In this document: positions 28,605-38,230 of the stretch, in pieces | Numbering within the stretch: the first letter of the stretch is position 1 | Layout: every line of letters begins with the position of its first letter | DNA from: Comamonadaceae bacterium ALPHA2B | GTDB lineage: Bacteria > Pseudomonadota > Gammaproteobacteria > Burkholderiales > Burkholderiaceae_C | Assembly (NCBI GenBank): GCA_005503065.1 | Contig: SCOE01000024.1 | Location: 28,476 to 92,475, forward strand | DNA: 64,000 nt | Reading direction: 5' to 3' | Translations under genes and position numbers: made by a program | Notes under the pieces: model-generated | The model's database searches: none | Seen by the model: only the letters and a program-made list of their open reading frames with translations | Told to the model about the DNA's origin: nothing

Positions 28605-30281
28605 ATGTGGATCGCTCGCAGGCCGGGCCTGCGCAACGTGGGCCCGCTGTGGCAGGCCGGTGCCATCCTGGTGGCGCTGGGCGTGCTCGCGCCCGTGCTC
28701 TCGCTGGCCTGGCTGGCGGCGGGGGCCGACCTCGCGCACTGGACGCACCTCGCGCAGCACGTGCTGCCGCAGGCAGCGCTCAACACCGCCCTGCTGCTGG
28801 CCGGCGTCGGCACGCTGGTGCTGGTGATCGGCACCGGTTGCGCATGGCTGGTGTCGAGCTGCGACTTCCCCGGCCGCCGCGTGCTGAACTGGGCCCTGCT
28901 GCTGCCGCTGGCCATGCCGACCTACATCGTGGCCTTCGCCTACCTCGACCTGCTGCACCCCATCGGCCCGGTGCAGACCGCGCTGCGCTGGGTGCTGGGC
29001 TACGACAGCCCGCGCGATTTCCGCCTGCCCGACCTGCGATCGATGGGCGGCGCGGTGGGCGTGCTGGGCATCGTGCTCTACCCCTACGTCTACCTCACCG
29101 CGCGTGCCATGTTCATGACCCAGCCCGCGCACCTGCTGGAGGCGGCGCGCTCGCTCGGTGAAGGCCGCTGGGGCGCCTTCCGGCGCGTGGCACTGCCGCT
29201 GGCGAGGCCCGCGCTGGCGGTGGGCCTGAGCCTCGCGCTGCTGGAGACGCTCAACGACATCGGTGCGTCGGAATTCCTGGGCGTGAACACCTTGACGGTC
29301 GCCATCTACACGACATGGATCACTCGCTCCGACCTGGCCGGCGCGGCGCAGATCGCCTGCGCCATGCTCGCGGTGGTCGTGCTGCTCGTCGTGCTGGAGC
29401 AGCATGGCCGCCGCCGCCAGCGCTTCGGCTCCGCGCAGCGCATGCGGGCCATGGCACCCCGGCGACTGCAGGGCGCGCGGGCCTGGGCGGCCACCGCCGC
29501 CGCCAGCCTGCCGGTGCTGCTGGGCTTCGTGGCGCCCGCGGCCTACCTGGTGGCCGAGACGGTCAAGCGCCTGCGCCTGGGCCAGGGCATCTCCAGCGGC
29601 CTGTGGGCCAGCCTGGGCAACACGGTGGCGCTGGCCCTGGGCGTGACCACCGTCGCCGTGCTGGCGGGGCTGCTCGTGGCCTGGGCTGTGCGACAGGGCG
29701 CCGCCAGCACGCGGCCCGGCCGCTGGCCGGCGCGCCTGGCCAGCCTGGGCTACGCCCTGCCCGGCACGGTGCTCGCCATCGGCCTGCTGTCGCCCGCACT
29801 GGCGCTGGATGCCGGCGTCGCTTCGGCGCTCGGCCTGCCGGGACTGCCGCTGATGGGACTGGGCGTGGTGCTGGTGATCGCCTGCACCATCCGCTTCCTG
29901 GCGATGCCGGTGGGCGGCATCGACGCCGGCCTGGCGCGCATCCCGCCCGCGCTCGAACAGGCCGCGCGCTCGCTGGGCGAAGGCACACTCGGCGCCCTGC
30001 GGCGCGTGCACCTGCCGCTGCTGCGCCCGGCGATCGCCGCCAGCGCCCTGCTCGTCTTCGTCGATGCCATGAAGGAACTGCCCGCCACCCTGCTGCTGCG
30101 CCCCGCCAACTTCGACACGCTGGCCACCTGGCTCTACGCCGAGGCGGCGCGGGGGACCTACGAGGAAGGCGCCATCGCCGCGCTCGCCATCGTGCTGGCC
30201 GGCCTGCTGCCGGTGGTCTGGCTGGCGCGAACCCAACTCGATGCCGGCAGCGTCGAATCGACCGTGGGCGTGCCCGCATGA
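28605..30281 (+). CDS. fbpB: Ferric iron ABC transporter permease (fused two-domain)
   Basis: 558 residues with about 12 membrane helices, made of two homologous halves. Each half has an EAA loop contacting the ATPase: LLEAARSLGEGRWGAFRRVALP near 175 and ALEQAARSLGEGTLGALRRVHLP near 455. This double structure is standard for FbpB/SfuB/HitB permeases. The ATG at 28605 begins directly before the first helix. The stop overlaps the ATPase start (ATGA at 30278), so the two are translationally coupled. Confidence 0.92.
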   Translation: MWIARRPGLRNVGPLWQAGAILVALGVLAPVLSLAWLAAGADLAHWTHLAQHVLPQAALNTALLLAGVGTLVLVIGTGCAWLVSSCDFPGRRVLNWALLLPLAMPTYIVAFAYLDLLHPIGPVQTALRWVLGYDSPRDFRLPDLRSMGGAVGVLGIVLYPYVYLTARAMFMTQPAHLLEAARSLGEGRWGAFRRVALPLARPALAVGLSLALLETLNDIGASEFLGVNTLTVAIYTTWITRSDLAGAAQIACAMLAVVVLLVVLEQHGRRRQRFGSAQRMRAMAPRRLQGARAWAATAAASLPVLLGFVAPAAYLVAETVKRLRLGQGISSGLWASLGNTVALALGVTTVAVLAGLLVAWAVRQGAASTRPGRWPARLASLGYALPGTVLAIGLLSPALALDAGVASALGLPGLPLMGLGVVLVIACTIRFLAMPVGGIDAGLARIPPALEQAARSLGEGTLGALRRVHLPLLRPAIAASALLVFVDAMKELPATLLLRPANFDTLATWLYAEAARGTYEEGAIAALAIVLAGLLPVVWLARTQLDAGSVESTVGVPA

Positions 30282-30964
30282 GCCGCGCCCTCGACATCCG
30301 GGGCCTGCGCCTGGGCTACGACACGCCCCGCGGCCTGCACACGGTGGTGGACGGCTTCGCGCTTCACCTGGCGGCCGGCCGCATCGGCTGCCTGCTCGGG
30401 CCTTCGGGCTGCGGCAAGACCACGGTGCTGCGCGCCATCGCCGGCTTCGAGCCGGCGCGCGCCGGCGAGATCCATCTCGGCGAGCGCCTGCTGTCCTCGG
30501 CCGGCGTGCATCTGCCGCCCGAAGCGCGCCAGATCGGATTGATGTTCCAGGAATACGCGCTGTTCCCGCACCTGTCGGCGGCCGGCAACGTGGCCTTCGG
30601 GCTGCGGCGCTGGACCCGCGCGGACCGCGAGGCCCGCGTGCGAGAGATGCTCGCGCTGGTCGGCCTGCCCGACATGGCGGCGCGCTTTCCGCACGAGCTG
30701 TCGGGCGGCCAGCAGCAGCGCGTGGCGCTGGCCCGTGCGCTGGCGCCCGCCCCTGCGCTCATCCTGCTGGACGAGCCCTTCTCCAACCTCGACGGCGCGA
30801 CGCGCGAGCGCCTGACGGTCGAGGTGCGCGACATCCTGCGCGCCGCGGGGCAGACGGCCATCCTCGTCACGCACCATGCGGCCGAGGCACAGACCATGGC
30901 CGACCACACCGGGCACATGCACGGCGGGCGCCTGGTGCAATGGACCGACGCGGCGCCCCGGTGA
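30278..30964 (+). CDS. fbpC: Ferric iron ABC transporter ATPase, short form
   Basis: 228 residues. Walker [10 protein letters not shown] (41-49), Q-loop [11 protein letters not shown], signature [15 protein letters not shown] and Walker [13 protein letters not shown] are all present, so the nucleotide-binding domain is complete. FbpC proteins are normally about 350 residues with a C-terminal regulatory beta-barrel; here the chain ends soon after the H-loop (VTHHAAEA), so that domain is missing. The reading frame ends at a clean stop and no remnant of the domain follows. It should still power import but may lack feedback control. Confidence 0.9.
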   Translation: MSRALDIRGLRLGYDTPRGLHTVVDGFALHLAAGRIGCLLGPSGCGKTTVLRAIAGFEPARAGEIHLGERLLSSAGVHLPPEARQIGLMFQEYALFPHLSAAGNVAFGLRRWTRADREARVREMLALVGLPDMAARFPHELSGGQQQRVALARALAPAPALILLDEPFSNLDGATRERLTVEVRDILRAAGQTAILVTHHAAEAQTMADHTGHMHGGRLVQWTDAAPR

Positions 30965-31037
30965 TCGGGCGCCGCGGCGCAGGCGAGCGCGCCGCAGTGC
31001 ACACTCCAGGCTTTCCGCTTTTCCCCACGAGAACGCC

Positions 31038-31454
31038 ATGCGACTCCTCCACACCATGCTGCGCGTCGGCAACCTCCAGCGCTCGATCGACTTCTACACG
31101 AAGGTGCTGGGCATGAACCTGCTGCGCACCAGCGAGAACCCCGAATACAAGTACAGCCTGGCCTTTGTCGGCTACGGCGAGGGCAACCCCGGACAGGCTG
31201 AGATCGAGCTCACCTACAACTGGGGCACCGAAAGCTACGAGATGGGCACCGCCTACGGCCACATCGCGCTGGGCGTGCCCGACGCTTACGCGGCCTGCGA
31301 GAAGATCAAGGCCGCCGGCGGCAACGTCACGCGCGAGGCCGGTCCGGTGAAGGGCGGCACCACCGTCATTGCTTTCGTGACCGACCCGGACGGCTACAAG
31401 ATCGAGCTGATCCAGCGCCAGGACGATGCCGGCAGCGGCCAGGGTTTGCGCTGA
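31038..31454 (+). CDS. gloA: Lactoylglutathione lyase (glyoxalase I)
   Basis: 138 residues, nearly collinear with E. coli GlxI. The metal ligands are H5, E57, H75 and E123, matching the nickel-type enzyme (E. coli H5, E56, H74, E122) with one extra residue before the second. It converts the methylglyoxal-glutathione hemithioacetal to S-lactoylglutathione in the cytoplasm. The ATG at 31038 gives the conserved [11 protein letters not shown] start. It lies 73 bases after fbpC and probably has its own promoter. Confidence 0.96.
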   Translation: MRLLHTMLRVGNLQRSIDFYTKVLGMNLLRTSENPEYKYSLAFVGYGEGNPGQAEIELTYNWGTESYEMGTAYGHIALGVPDAYAACEKIKAAGGNVTREAGPVKGGTTVIAFVTDPDGYKIELIQRQDDAGSGQGLR

Positions 31455-31499
31455 TCCGGCGAGGCCGGTGGTCCCTGTGACCGAGTGCCGCGCGGGCCG

Positions 31500-32099
31500 T
31501 CAGTCCACGGAGCGCGCTGCCCATTCCCTGGCCAGCAAGCCGTACACGGCGGCGTCCGAGATGCTGCCGTTCACCGCCCAGCGCTCACGCAGCACGCCCT
31601 CACGTTGAAAGCCGAGGCGCTCCAGTGCGCGGGCTGCCGCCGCGTTGCCCACGTTGATCTCGGCTTCGATGCGGCGCAGGTGCAAGCCGTCGAAGCCGTA
31701 GGCGAGCAAGGCGCCTGCAGCCTCCTGCAGGTAGCCGTGTCCCCATGCGCCGGGCGCCAGCGCAAGACCCAGTTCGGCGCGGCCGGCCTGCCAGTCGACG
31801 GCGAACAGCAGGCACTCCCCGATCAAGCGCGGCGGGTCGTCCCGATAGATGCCCAGGGTGATGGATTCGCCCTCCGCGAGCGCACGCTGCTCGTCGACGA
31901 TGAACTCGCGGGCATGCGCCACATCGGGCCATGCCGGCGTGTCCCAATGGCGCAGGACCTCGGGCTCGGTCAGGATGGCGTAGAGCGCGTCGGCATCGGA
32001 CGGCCGCATTGGCCGCAGTTGCAGGCGCGCGGTCCGCAGGACAGTCGGCTCGGGAAACGCAGGTTCGGCAGGAGCCGGCTGCCGCGCCTCGATGCTCAT
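31500..32099 (-). CDS. GNAT-family N-acetyltransferase (RimJ/RimL type)
   Basis: 199 residues. TARLQLRPMRPSDADALYAI opens the fold, GHGYLQEAAGALLAYGFDGL is the acetyl-CoA pyrophosphate loop and following helix, and NAAAARALERLGFQREGVLRE is the standard RimJ/RimL C-terminal region. The family acetylates N-terminal amino groups of ribosomal proteins or small amines. The ATG at 32099 is preferred over one at 32177 since the extra residues lie over the neighbouring gene. It is the last gene in the leftward unit beginning at gntK. Confidence 0.85.
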   Translation of the reverse strand: MSIEARQPAPAEPAFPEPTVLRTARLQLRPMRPSDADALYAILTEPEVLRHWDTPAWPDVAHAREFIVDEQRALAEGESITLGIYRDDPPRLIGECLLFAVDWQAGRAELGLALAPGAWGHGYLQEAAGALLAYGFDGLHLRRIEAEINVGNAAAARALERLGFQREGVLRERWAVNGSISDAAVYGLLAREWAARSVD

Positions 32100-32127
32100 G
32101 CCGCCGCCATGGCGCAAGCGTCGCCCG

Positions 32128-32472
32128 TCAAAGGCACACCGTGCCTTGATGGAAGACGGCCTGCCATCCGTTGGCATTCCGCTGCCAGACGGTCGAACGC
32201 AGCGTGATGCGGCCCGGCTGCTCCAGGGTATAGGTCAGCAGGCAATGGTCGGGGCCGAGTTCACGAAGGTGCCAGTCACGCGTGATCCAGGCCTCCTCGG
32301 GCGGCTTGGCGGCGCGCTGCGACAGCACCTCCAGGCAGAACGCGCGGCTGTAGCGTTTGCCGGAAGCGCCGATCTCCCAGAAGTCGGGGGCGACGATGCG
32401 GCCGAAGTCCTCGGGCGTGGCCGCATGCGATGCCGCATGGAAGCGGTCCTCCATGAAGCGCAGTTCCGCCAT
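32128..32472 (-). CDS. DUF4440/NTF2-like protein
   Basis: 114 residues of a small alpha+beta cone fold. FMEDRFHAASHAATPEDFGRIVAPDFWEIGASGKRYSR is typical of DUF4440 members of the NTF2-like superfamily, which includes steroid isomerases and many uncharacterised pocket proteins. WQRNANGWQAVFHQGT forms the usual last strands. A TTG at 32514 could add 14 residues in frame and would begin 11 bases after the HAD stop; I keep the ATG at 32472. No reaction can be assigned. Confidence 0.75.
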   Translation of the reverse strand: MAELRFMEDRFHAASHAATPEDFGRIVAPDFWEIGASGKRYSRAFCLEVLSQRAAKPPEEAWITRDWHLRELGPDHCLLTYTLEQPGRITLRSTVWQRNANGWQAVFHQGTVCL

Positions 32473-32525
32473 CAGCGGCTGCCGGTCCTCGGGCGTGTCG
32501 AGTTCGGGCGACAAGGGTCGCGGCC

Positions 32526-33254
32526 TCAGCAGTCCAGCCGCTCGGCCAGCGCCACGATGTCGCGCACGTGCAGCGAGTTCTCGGGCCGCGGCGACACGTC
32601 CTTGGGCTGGCCGGCGCCGAACTCGAGCGGGCGCTCGATGTAGCCGGTGGCCAGGCCGCACACCCGCGCAGCCGCCAGGTCGTCGTGGTGGGCCGCGGCC
32701 AGCATGACCTCGCTGGGCGCCACGTCGAACACGGCGGCCACGCCGAGGTAGGTGCGCGGATCGGGCTTGTAGGCCTTGAAGACCTCGGCCGAGAGGATGC
32801 AGTCCCAGGGCAGGCCGCCGCGCTTGGCCATCTCGGTCAAGAGGCCGAGGTTGCCGTTGGACAGCGTGCAGATCGTGTACTTGCGCTTGAGCCGGGTGAG
32901 CCCCTCGACCGCGTCGGGCCAGGGCGGCAGCCGGTGCCACGCGGTGTTCAGCTGGTGCAGGGCCGCGGCATCGAGCCGCCCCTCGACGCCGAAGTCGCGC
33001 AGCACGCCCTCGAGGATGCCGCGGTGCAGTTCGTCGAGCAGCGTGAAGCCGCCCTCGCCGCTGGCGATGCGTGCCATCACGCTGCGCATGGCCGGCTGGT
33101 AGCCCGCGCGCCAGGCCAGCGCGAAGGCGCTGCCGTCGACGCCCGGCAGGGCGCGCTCCACCTCGGCCGCGATGCCGCCGTGCCAGTCGACCACGGTGCC
33201 GAAGATGTCGAAGGCGATGACCTTCAGGGAATCGGGATCGAAATCGGGGTTCAT
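32526..33254 (-). CDS. Haloacid dehalogenase, type II
   Basis: 242 residues. The HAD nucleophile is D16 in AFDIFGTVVDWH, followed by TLSNGN (motif II Ser/Asn), the motif III lysine in KAYKPDPRTYL and the motif IV acid in AAHHDDLAAAR. This set is characteristic of L-2-haloacid dehalogenases, although many relatives are phosphatases. The type II signature (Asn-Gly-Asn after Ser, paired His-His-Asp-Asp) favours the dehalogenase group. A 55-bp repeat separates it from eda upstream. Its position at the end of the Entner-Doudoroff operon may be incidental. Confidence 0.85.
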   Translation of the reverse strand: MNPDFDPDSLKVIAFDIFGTVVDWHGGIAAEVERALPGVDGSAFALAWRAGYQPAMRSVMARIASGEGGFTLLDELHRGILEGVLRDFGVEGRLDAAALHQLNTAWHRLPPWPDAVEGLTRLKRKYTICTLSNGNLGLLTEMAKRGGLPWDCILSAEVFKAYKPDPRTYLGVAAVFDVAPSEVMLAAAHHDDLAAARVCGLATGYIERPLEFGAGQPKDVSPRPENSLHVRDIVALAERLDC

Positions 33255-33260
33255 TGTCTC

Positions 33261-33315
33261 GCTATCTTTTTCATAGCTGCTGGCGCCCGCTGGACGGGCG
33301 CTGCAGCCCGATTTG
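33261..33315 (+). repeat. 55-bp interspersed repeat (family A), copy 3
   Basis: The cleanest copy: GCTATCTTTTTCATAGCTGC, then GGCGCCCGC-TGGAC-GGGCGC, then TGCAGCCCGATTTG. It fills most of the gap between eda and the HAD gene and does not touch either coding sequence. Confidence 0.85.
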
Positions 33316-33330
33316 TCTTGGATAAGGGCG

Positions 33331-33966
33331 TCAGCGCGCGAGCTGGCTGGCTTCGCGCGCCAACGCCTCGATGCGGGCCCAGTCCTTGGCGGCGATGGCC
33401 TCGGTGGGCACGATCCAGGAACCGCCCACGCAGGCCACGTTGGCCAGCGCCAGGAAGTCGGGGGCGTTGCCCGCATGCACGCCGCCGGTGGGGCAGAACT
33501 TCACCTCGCCGAAGGGGCCCTGCCAGGCCTTGAGCATGTTGATGCCGCCGGCCTGCACGGCCGGGAAGAACTTCAGCTCGGTGTAGCCGTCTTCCTGCGC
33601 CAGCATGACTTCGCTGCCCGTGGCCACGCCCGGCAGCAGCGGCAGGCCGAGGTCGTGGCAGGCCTTGCCCACCGAGCGCGTGTAGCCCGGGCTGACGCCG
33701 AAGCGCGCGCCGGCCAGGGCCGAGGCCTGGGCATCGGCCGCGCTGCGGATGGTGCCGGCGCCGGCCACGGCCTCGGGCACCTCCTTGGCGATGGCCTCGA
33801 TGCATTCCAGCGCCTCGCGCGTGCGCAGGGTCACCTCGAGCATGCGGATGCCGCCGGCCACCAGCGCGCGCGCCAGCGGCACGGCGTCCTTCACGTCGTG
33901 CAGCACGATCACGGGGATCACGGGGGCGTCGCGCATCACGTCCAGCGCGGTCAGGGGTTCGGTCAT
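33331..33966 (-). CDS. eda: KDPG/KHG aldolase (Entner-Doudoroff aldolase)
   Basis: 211 residues. The catalytic residues E44 (MLEVTLRT) and the Schiff-base K132 (ELKFFPA) are in the expected places. LEVTLRT and GVSPGYT are the Eda-specific forms, unlike the DgoA-type aldolase at 20841. It cleaves KDPG to pyruvate and glyceraldehyde-3-phosphate. It follows edd by 124 bases on the same strand, the classic edd-eda order, within a unit led by gntK and a carrier. Confidence 0.95.
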   Translation of the reverse strand: MTEPLTALDVMRDAPVIPVIVLHDVKDAVPLARALVAGGIRMLEVTLRTREALECIEAIAKEVPEAVAGAGTIRSAADAQASALAGARFGVSPGYTRSVGKACHDLGLPLLPGVATGSEVMLAQEDGYTELKFFPAVQAGGINMLKAWQGPFGEVKFCPTGGVHAGNAPDFLALANVACVGGSWIVPTEAIAAKDWARIEALAREASQLAR

Positions 33967-34090
33967 CGGGAGGCTCCAGAGAAAAGCAGGGAAGGCCCGC
34001 GCAGCGCGGACGCACGGCGCCGCGGGCCGAGGCTGGCACGATAAAGCAAAGCGCGGCGCGAAGCGACCCGCGGCGGCTCGGAACGTGTTC

Positions 34091-35917
34091 CTACAGCCAG
34101 GTGCAGGCGCCCTCCTCGGCCGCCAGCGCGTTGCGCCGCATGCCGGCGAAGAGCTCGCGGCCCAGGCCGTGGCCGTCCTCGGTGCGCTGGGCCTCGGACA
34201 TCGTGGCCAGCGGGCGCGCCGCCCATTCGTCCTCGGGCACCCGCACGGTCAGCGTGCCGGCCACCGCATCGAGGCGGACGAGGTCGCCGTCGCGCACCTT
34301 CGCCAGCGGCCCGCCCGCGGCGGCCTCGGGCGAGACGTGGATGGCGGCGGGCACCTTGCCCGAGGCGCCGCTCATGCGCCCGTCGGTCACCAGCGCCACC
34401 TTGAAGCCCTTGCCCTGCAGCACCGACAGCGGCGGCGTGAGCTTGTGCAGCTCCGGCATGCCGTTGGCCTGCGGGCCCTGCCAGCGCACCACGCAGACCA
34501 CGTCACGCTCCAGCTCGCCGGCCGCGAAGGCCTTCTGCAGGGCGCCCTGCGAATCGAAGACGCGCGCCGGCGCCTCGATCACATGGCGGTCGTCGGGCAC
34601 CGAGGACACCTTGATCACGCTGCGACCCAGGTTGCCCTGCAGCAGCTTGAGGCCGCCCGTCGGGCTGAAGGGCTTCGCGGCGGGCCGGGTCACGGTGTCG
34701 TTGTTCGACACCGCACGCTGCCAGTGCAGTGCGCCGTCTGCGCCCATCGAGGGCACGCCCGACCACTCGGCGATGCCGCCGGCGCGCACCGTGCCGACGT
34801 CGGCATGCATGAGCCCGGCGCCGAGCAGCTCGCCGATGACGAAGCCCGGGCCGCCGGCACCCTGGAACTCGTTCACGTCCGCCGTGCCGTTGGGGTACAC
34901 GCGGGTGAGCAGCGGCACCACCTCCGACAGCTGGGAGAAATCGTCCCAGTCGATGAGGATGCCCGCGGCACGCGCCACCGCCACCCAGTGGATGAGGTGG
35001 TTGGTGGAGCCGCCGGTGGCCAGCAGCGCGGCCATGGCGTTGACGATGCAGCGCTCGTCGACCATTTCCCCAATCGGCGGCACGGCGTAGGGCTGGCCCG
35101 AGGCCTTGCCCAGCACCGTGCGCACCGCCTCGCGCGTCAGCGTCTCGCGCATCGCGTCGCCCGGCTGGATGAACGCCGTGCCCGGCACGTGTAGGCCCAT
35201 CGCCTCCAGCAGCATCTGGTTGCTGTTGGCCGTGCCGTAGAAGGTGCAGGTGCCTTCGCCGTGGTAGGCGGCCATCTCGGCATCGAGCAGGCCCTGGCGG
35301 CCCACCAGGCCCTGCGCGGCCTGCTCGCGCACCTTCGACTTGGCGCTGTTCGACAGGCCCGAGGGCATCGGCCCCGCGGGCACGAAGACCATCGGCAGGT
35401 GGCCGAAATGCAGCGCGCCGATCAGCAGGCCCGGCACGATCTTGTCGCACACGCCCAGCATCAGCGCGGCGTCGAACATGTCGTGGGTGAGCGCCACCGC
35501 GGTGCCCATCGCGATCACGTCGCGACTGAAGAGCGACAGCTCCATGCCCGGCGTGCCCTGCGTCACGCCATCGCACATGGCGGGCACGCCGCCGGCCACC
35601 TGGGCCGTGGCGCCGAGGCGCCGCGCCTCGTGCTTGATGATGTCCGGGTAGCCCTGGAACGGCGCGTGCGCCGACAGCATGTCGTTGAAGGCCGTGACGA
35701 TGCCGATGTTGGGCGCGCGCTCGGCCACGATGCGCAGCTTGTCGTTGGCGGGGACGCCGGCCACGGCGTGCGCCACGTTGGCGCAGCCCATGCGATCGGA
35801 GCCGCGGTCGCGCCGGCGCAGGGCCTGCAGGCGCGTGAGGTAATCGGTGCGCAGGTCACGGCTGCGCGCACGGATGCGCTCGGTGACGGCGAGCAGCTTG
35901 GGATGGATCGTGGTCAT
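34091..35917 (-). CDS. edd: 6-phosphogluconate dehydratase
   Basis: 608 residues, the expected Edd length. [37 protein letters not shown] and [11 protein letters not shown] carry the cysteines of the [4Fe-4S] cluster in this branch of the IlvD/Edd family. It makes 2-keto-3-deoxy-6-phosphogluconate. The ATG at 35917 ([11 protein letters not shown]) is chosen over an in-frame ATG at 36088 because the family start aligns here. Compared with the IlvD-type enzyme at 18169 it lacks the HGHCMTMG form and is specific for the phosphorylated acid by family assignment. Confidence 0.95.
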   Translation of the reverse strand: MTTIHPKLLAVTERIRARSRDLRTDYLTRLQALRRRDRGSDRMGCANVAHAVAGVPANDKLRIVAERAPNIGIVTAFNDMLSAHAPFQGYPDIIKHEARRLGATAQVAGGVPAMCDGVTQGTPGMELSLFSRDVIAMGTAVALTHDMFDAALMLGVCDKIVPGLLIGALHFGHLPMVFVPAGPMPSGLSNSAKSKVREQAAQGLVGRQGLLDAEMAAYHGEGTCTFYGTANSNQMLLEAMGLHVPGTAFIQPGDAMRETLTREAVRTVLGKASGQPYAVPPIGEMVDERCIVNAMAALLATGGSTNHLIHWVAVARAAGILIDWDDFSQLSEVVPLLTRVYPNGTADVNEFQGAGGPGFVIGELLGAGLMHADVGTVRAGGIAEWSGVPSMGADGALHWQRAVSNNDTVTRPAAKPFSPTGGLKLLQGNLGRSVIKVSSVPDDRHVIEAPARVFDSQGALQKAFAAGELERDVVCVVRWQGPQANGMPELHKLTPPLSVLQGKGFKVALVTDGRMSGASGKVPAAIHVSPEAAAGGPLAKVRDGDLVRLDAVAGTLTVRVPEDEWAARPLATMSEAQRTEDGHGLGRELFAGMRRNALAAEEGACTWL

Positions 35918-36019
35918 GGCAGGGACAGGTGCGTGGGGAAATAAACCGGCGCGCGCTGGACCCGCCGGTATCGTGAGGGGCTCGCCGCCGCCGTCAGCAT
36001 CATGGCAGCGCAAGACAAC

Positions 36020-36034
36020 GGCATGAAGCATGCC
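36020..36034. promoter_or_regulatory. Palindrome upstream of edd
   Basis: GGCATG-AAG-CATGCC lies in the 216-bp gap between the MFS carrier and edd, about 100 bases before the edd ATG. It is unlike the GATAGCGCTATC sites near gntK, so it could be a site for another regulator or chance. Confidence 0.3.
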
Positions 36035-36133
36035 AGCCTGCACGTTGCCCGCCGATACCCTCTTGCGTCCGGACGAACGGCGCGGCACTGGGCGCGGCGC
36101 GCCTGGCCGGCGGGCCCGCCGGAGCGCGCGCCC

Positions 36134-37462
36134 TCAGGCACCGGGCTCGGCGATCGGCTCGATGCGCCCCATCAGGAAGACGAAGGCGCAGATGCCGATG
36201 ACCAGGATCGCCCCCGCCAGCAGGAAGGCATTCACGAAGGAGCCGGTGGCCCCCACGATGAAGCCGGTGGCAATGGGGGCGGCTGCACCCATCAGGTTGT
36301 TGCCGAAGTTCATCAGCCCGCCCACCGTGCCGACGCCGCCCTTGGGCGCGATCAGCGAGGGCAGCGACCAGCTCACCGGCGCCGCCGCGGCCAGGCCGCC
36401 GAGCGCGATGGAGATCCACACGATGGCCCAGACCGGGTCGGTGGTCTGCGTGGCGCCGAACACCGCCAGCCCCAGCACCATGCCGCACACCAGCACCGTC
36501 TTGCGCACCTTCGACTCCTCGTGGCCCTTGGCGATCAGGTGGTCGATGAGCCAGCCGCCCACGAACAGGTCGCTCAGCGTCGCCACCATCCACGGGATCG
36601 CCGCGAAGCCGGCCGACTTGAGGATGCTCATGTGCATGGCCTGCACCAGGTAGCCCGGCAGCCAGGTCAGGAACAGGTAGAAGGAATAGCCGTAGGCCGC
36701 GAAGCCCAGCATCAGGCCCCAGACCTTGGGCTGGCGCAGCAGGTAGCCCAGCATGCCGCTGGCGCCGCCGGCCGGCGCGCCCTCGGGGGCCGCACCGCCT
36801 TCGACGATGTGGCGGCGCTCGGCCGCGCTCAGCTTCTCGTCCTGGCTCGGGTCGCGGTAGATCAGCAGGAAGGCGAAGAAGTACAGGAAGCTCAGCGCCG
36901 CGCAGACGCCGAAGCCCCAGCGCCAGCCGAAGCCCACCACCACGAAAGCCACCAGCGGCACGCCGATCACGTTCGAGAACTTGGCGGCCGCGTCGAAGAT
37001 GGCCGTGGCCAGCGCCCGCTCGCCGCGTGGGAACCAGTAGCCTGTGGCCTTGGAACTGACCATGAAGCCCGGCGCCTCGGCGATGCCCAGCAGCATGCGC
37101 GCCGCGAAGATGCCGGCCCAGCCGCCCGCCAGCGCCGTGAGCGTGGAGGCGATGCCCCAGGCGAAGGCGCCCCAGCGGCCGATGCGCGTCGGGCCGTAGC
37201 GGTCCAGCAGCATGCCGGCGGGCACCTGCAGCAACGCGTAGGTCCAGAAGAAAGCCGAGAGGAAGAAGCCGATCTGCTCGGGCGTGAGGTGGAACTCGGC
37301 CTGGATCTGGGGCGCCGCCACCGACAGGCTGAGCCGGTCGAAATAGTTGACCAGCACGCCCGCGCCCAGCAGGCCGCCGATGCGCCAGCGCCGGCCGGGC
37401 ACGCGGGCCTGCGGCGCCGCCGGCGTGGCATTGAGCGCGGTCGAGGAGGATGTTGTCGTCAT
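36134..37462 (-). CDS. MFS anion:cation symporter, probable gluconate/sugar-acid carrier
   Basis: 442 residues with 12 helices. NYFDRLSLSVAAPQIQAEFHLTPEQIGFFLSAFFWTYALLQ is the signature opening of the ACS branch, which contains the glucarate, galactonate and hexuronate carriers GudP, DgoT and ExuT. In this operon (gntK upstream by 46 bases, edd downstream) gluconate is the likeliest substrate, brought in with protons. A GGAGAC ribosome site precedes the ATG at 37462. The usual gluconate permease GntT/GntP family is not present here. Confidence 0.88.
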   Translation of the reverse strand: MTTTSSSTALNATPAAPQARVPGRRWRIGGLLGAGVLVNYFDRLSLSVAAPQIQAEFHLTPEQIGFFLSAFFWTYALLQVPAGMLLDRYGPTRIGRWGAFAWGIASTLTALAGGWAGIFAARMLLGIAEAPGFMVSSKATGYWFPRGERALATAIFDAAAKFSNVIGVPLVAFVVVGFGWRWGFGVCAALSFLYFFAFLLIYRDPSQDEKLSAAERRHIVEGGAAPEGAPAGGASGMLGYLLRQPKVWGLMLGFAAYGYSFYLFLTWLPGYLVQAMHMSILKSAGFAAIPWMVATLSDLFVGGWLIDHLIAKGHEESKVRKTVLVCGMVLGLAVFGATQTTDPVWAIVWISIALGGLAAAAPVSWSLPSLIAPKGGVGTVGGLMNFGNNLMGAAAPIATGFIVGATGSFVNAFLLAGAILVIGICAFVFLMGRIEPIAEPGA

Positions 37463-37508
37463 GGTGTCTCCGTCGAGGGGAACAAAAAGGGGAGGTAGAG
37501 AAGGAGGG

Positions 37509-38039
37509 TCAGGTGGCGCGCGCCCCGTCCTGCGTCAGCCAGCCGCGCACCTGCGCCACCGACTCCGCCAGCGGCGCCGTGGCCTGCACTGTCACCACGC
37601 CCGCTTCGCCTCCGGGCGATTCGAGCGCCTGGAACTGGCTGTCCACCAGGCTGGCGGGAAAGATGTGCACCGCCTCGCGGGCCTGCACGCGCGCCACGGC
37701 CTCGTCGCGCCCGATCTGCATGAACACGAAGCGCAAGCCGGGTACCGCGGCACGAAGCAGCTCGCGGTAGCTGCGCTTGAGGGCCGAGCAGGTCAGCACC
37801 GCGCCGCCGTGGCGGGCCGCCAACTCCTCGCCCAGGCGCGCCAGCCAGCCGGCGCGGTCGTCGTCGGTCAGCGGCGTACCGCTCTTCATCTTGCGGATGT
37901 TGGATTCGGGGTGGAAATCGTCCCCCTCGATCAGCGGAAGGGCCAGGTCGGCCGCCAGGGCCTGGCCCAGGCTGGACTTGCCGCAGCCCGACACGCCCAT
38001 GATGACGAGCCAGAGGCCCGGCTGATTCGAAGTCGCCAC
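37509..38039 (-). CDS. gntK: Gluconokinase
   Basis: 176 residues. Walker A is GVSGCGKSS (15-23), and EGDDFHPESNIRKMKSGTPLTDDDR is the gluconate-binding lid region found in all GntK proteins. It phosphorylates gluconate to 6-phosphogluconate, the substrate of edd. The start is a GTG at 38039 with AAGGAG about 8 bases upstream. The perfect GATAGCGCTATC operator lies 13 bases before the start codon, so repression would act on this promoter directly. Confidence 0.95.
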   Translation of the reverse strand: MATSNQPGLWLVIMGVSGCGKSSLGQALAADLALPLIEGDDFHPESNIRKMKSGTPLTDDDRAGWLARLGEELAARHGGAVLTCSALKRSYRELLRAAVPGLRFVFMQIGRDEAVARVQAREAVHIFPASLVDSQFQALESPGGEAGVVTVQATAPLAESVAQVRGWLTQDGARAT

Positions 38040-38052
38040 AGCTGTCTCCTTG

Positions 38053-38064
38053 GATAGCGCTATC
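38053..38064. promoter_or_regulatory. LacI-type operator 1 (gntK side)
   Basis: GATAGCGCTATC is a perfect 12-bp palindrome with the central CG typical of LacI-family sites. An identical core occurs at 38170-38181, 117 bases away centre to centre. It sits next to the gntK ribosome site. Confidence 0.82.
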
Positions 38065-38168
38065 TTTTACAAAAGAAATCGCTGAACGCCGAAGGACAGC
38101 GCAGTCCTCCAATGAATTCTTGAACCCCGCGCCGGGGCTCGCGTTCAGTCGGGGCTTACCCGATGTCT

Positions 38169-38182
38169 GGATAGCGCTATCC
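38169..38182. promoter_or_regulatory. LacI-type operator 2 (regulator side)
   Basis: GGATAGCGCTATCC, a perfect 14-bp palindrome, lies 48 bases before the LacI-family start codon. Together with operator 1 it gives a pair spaced near eleven helical turns. Confidence 0.82.
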
Positions 38183-38230
38183 TAAAAGATACTCGGATGC
38201 CTCCTTGTAGGGTTTTCACCGATCTCATCC

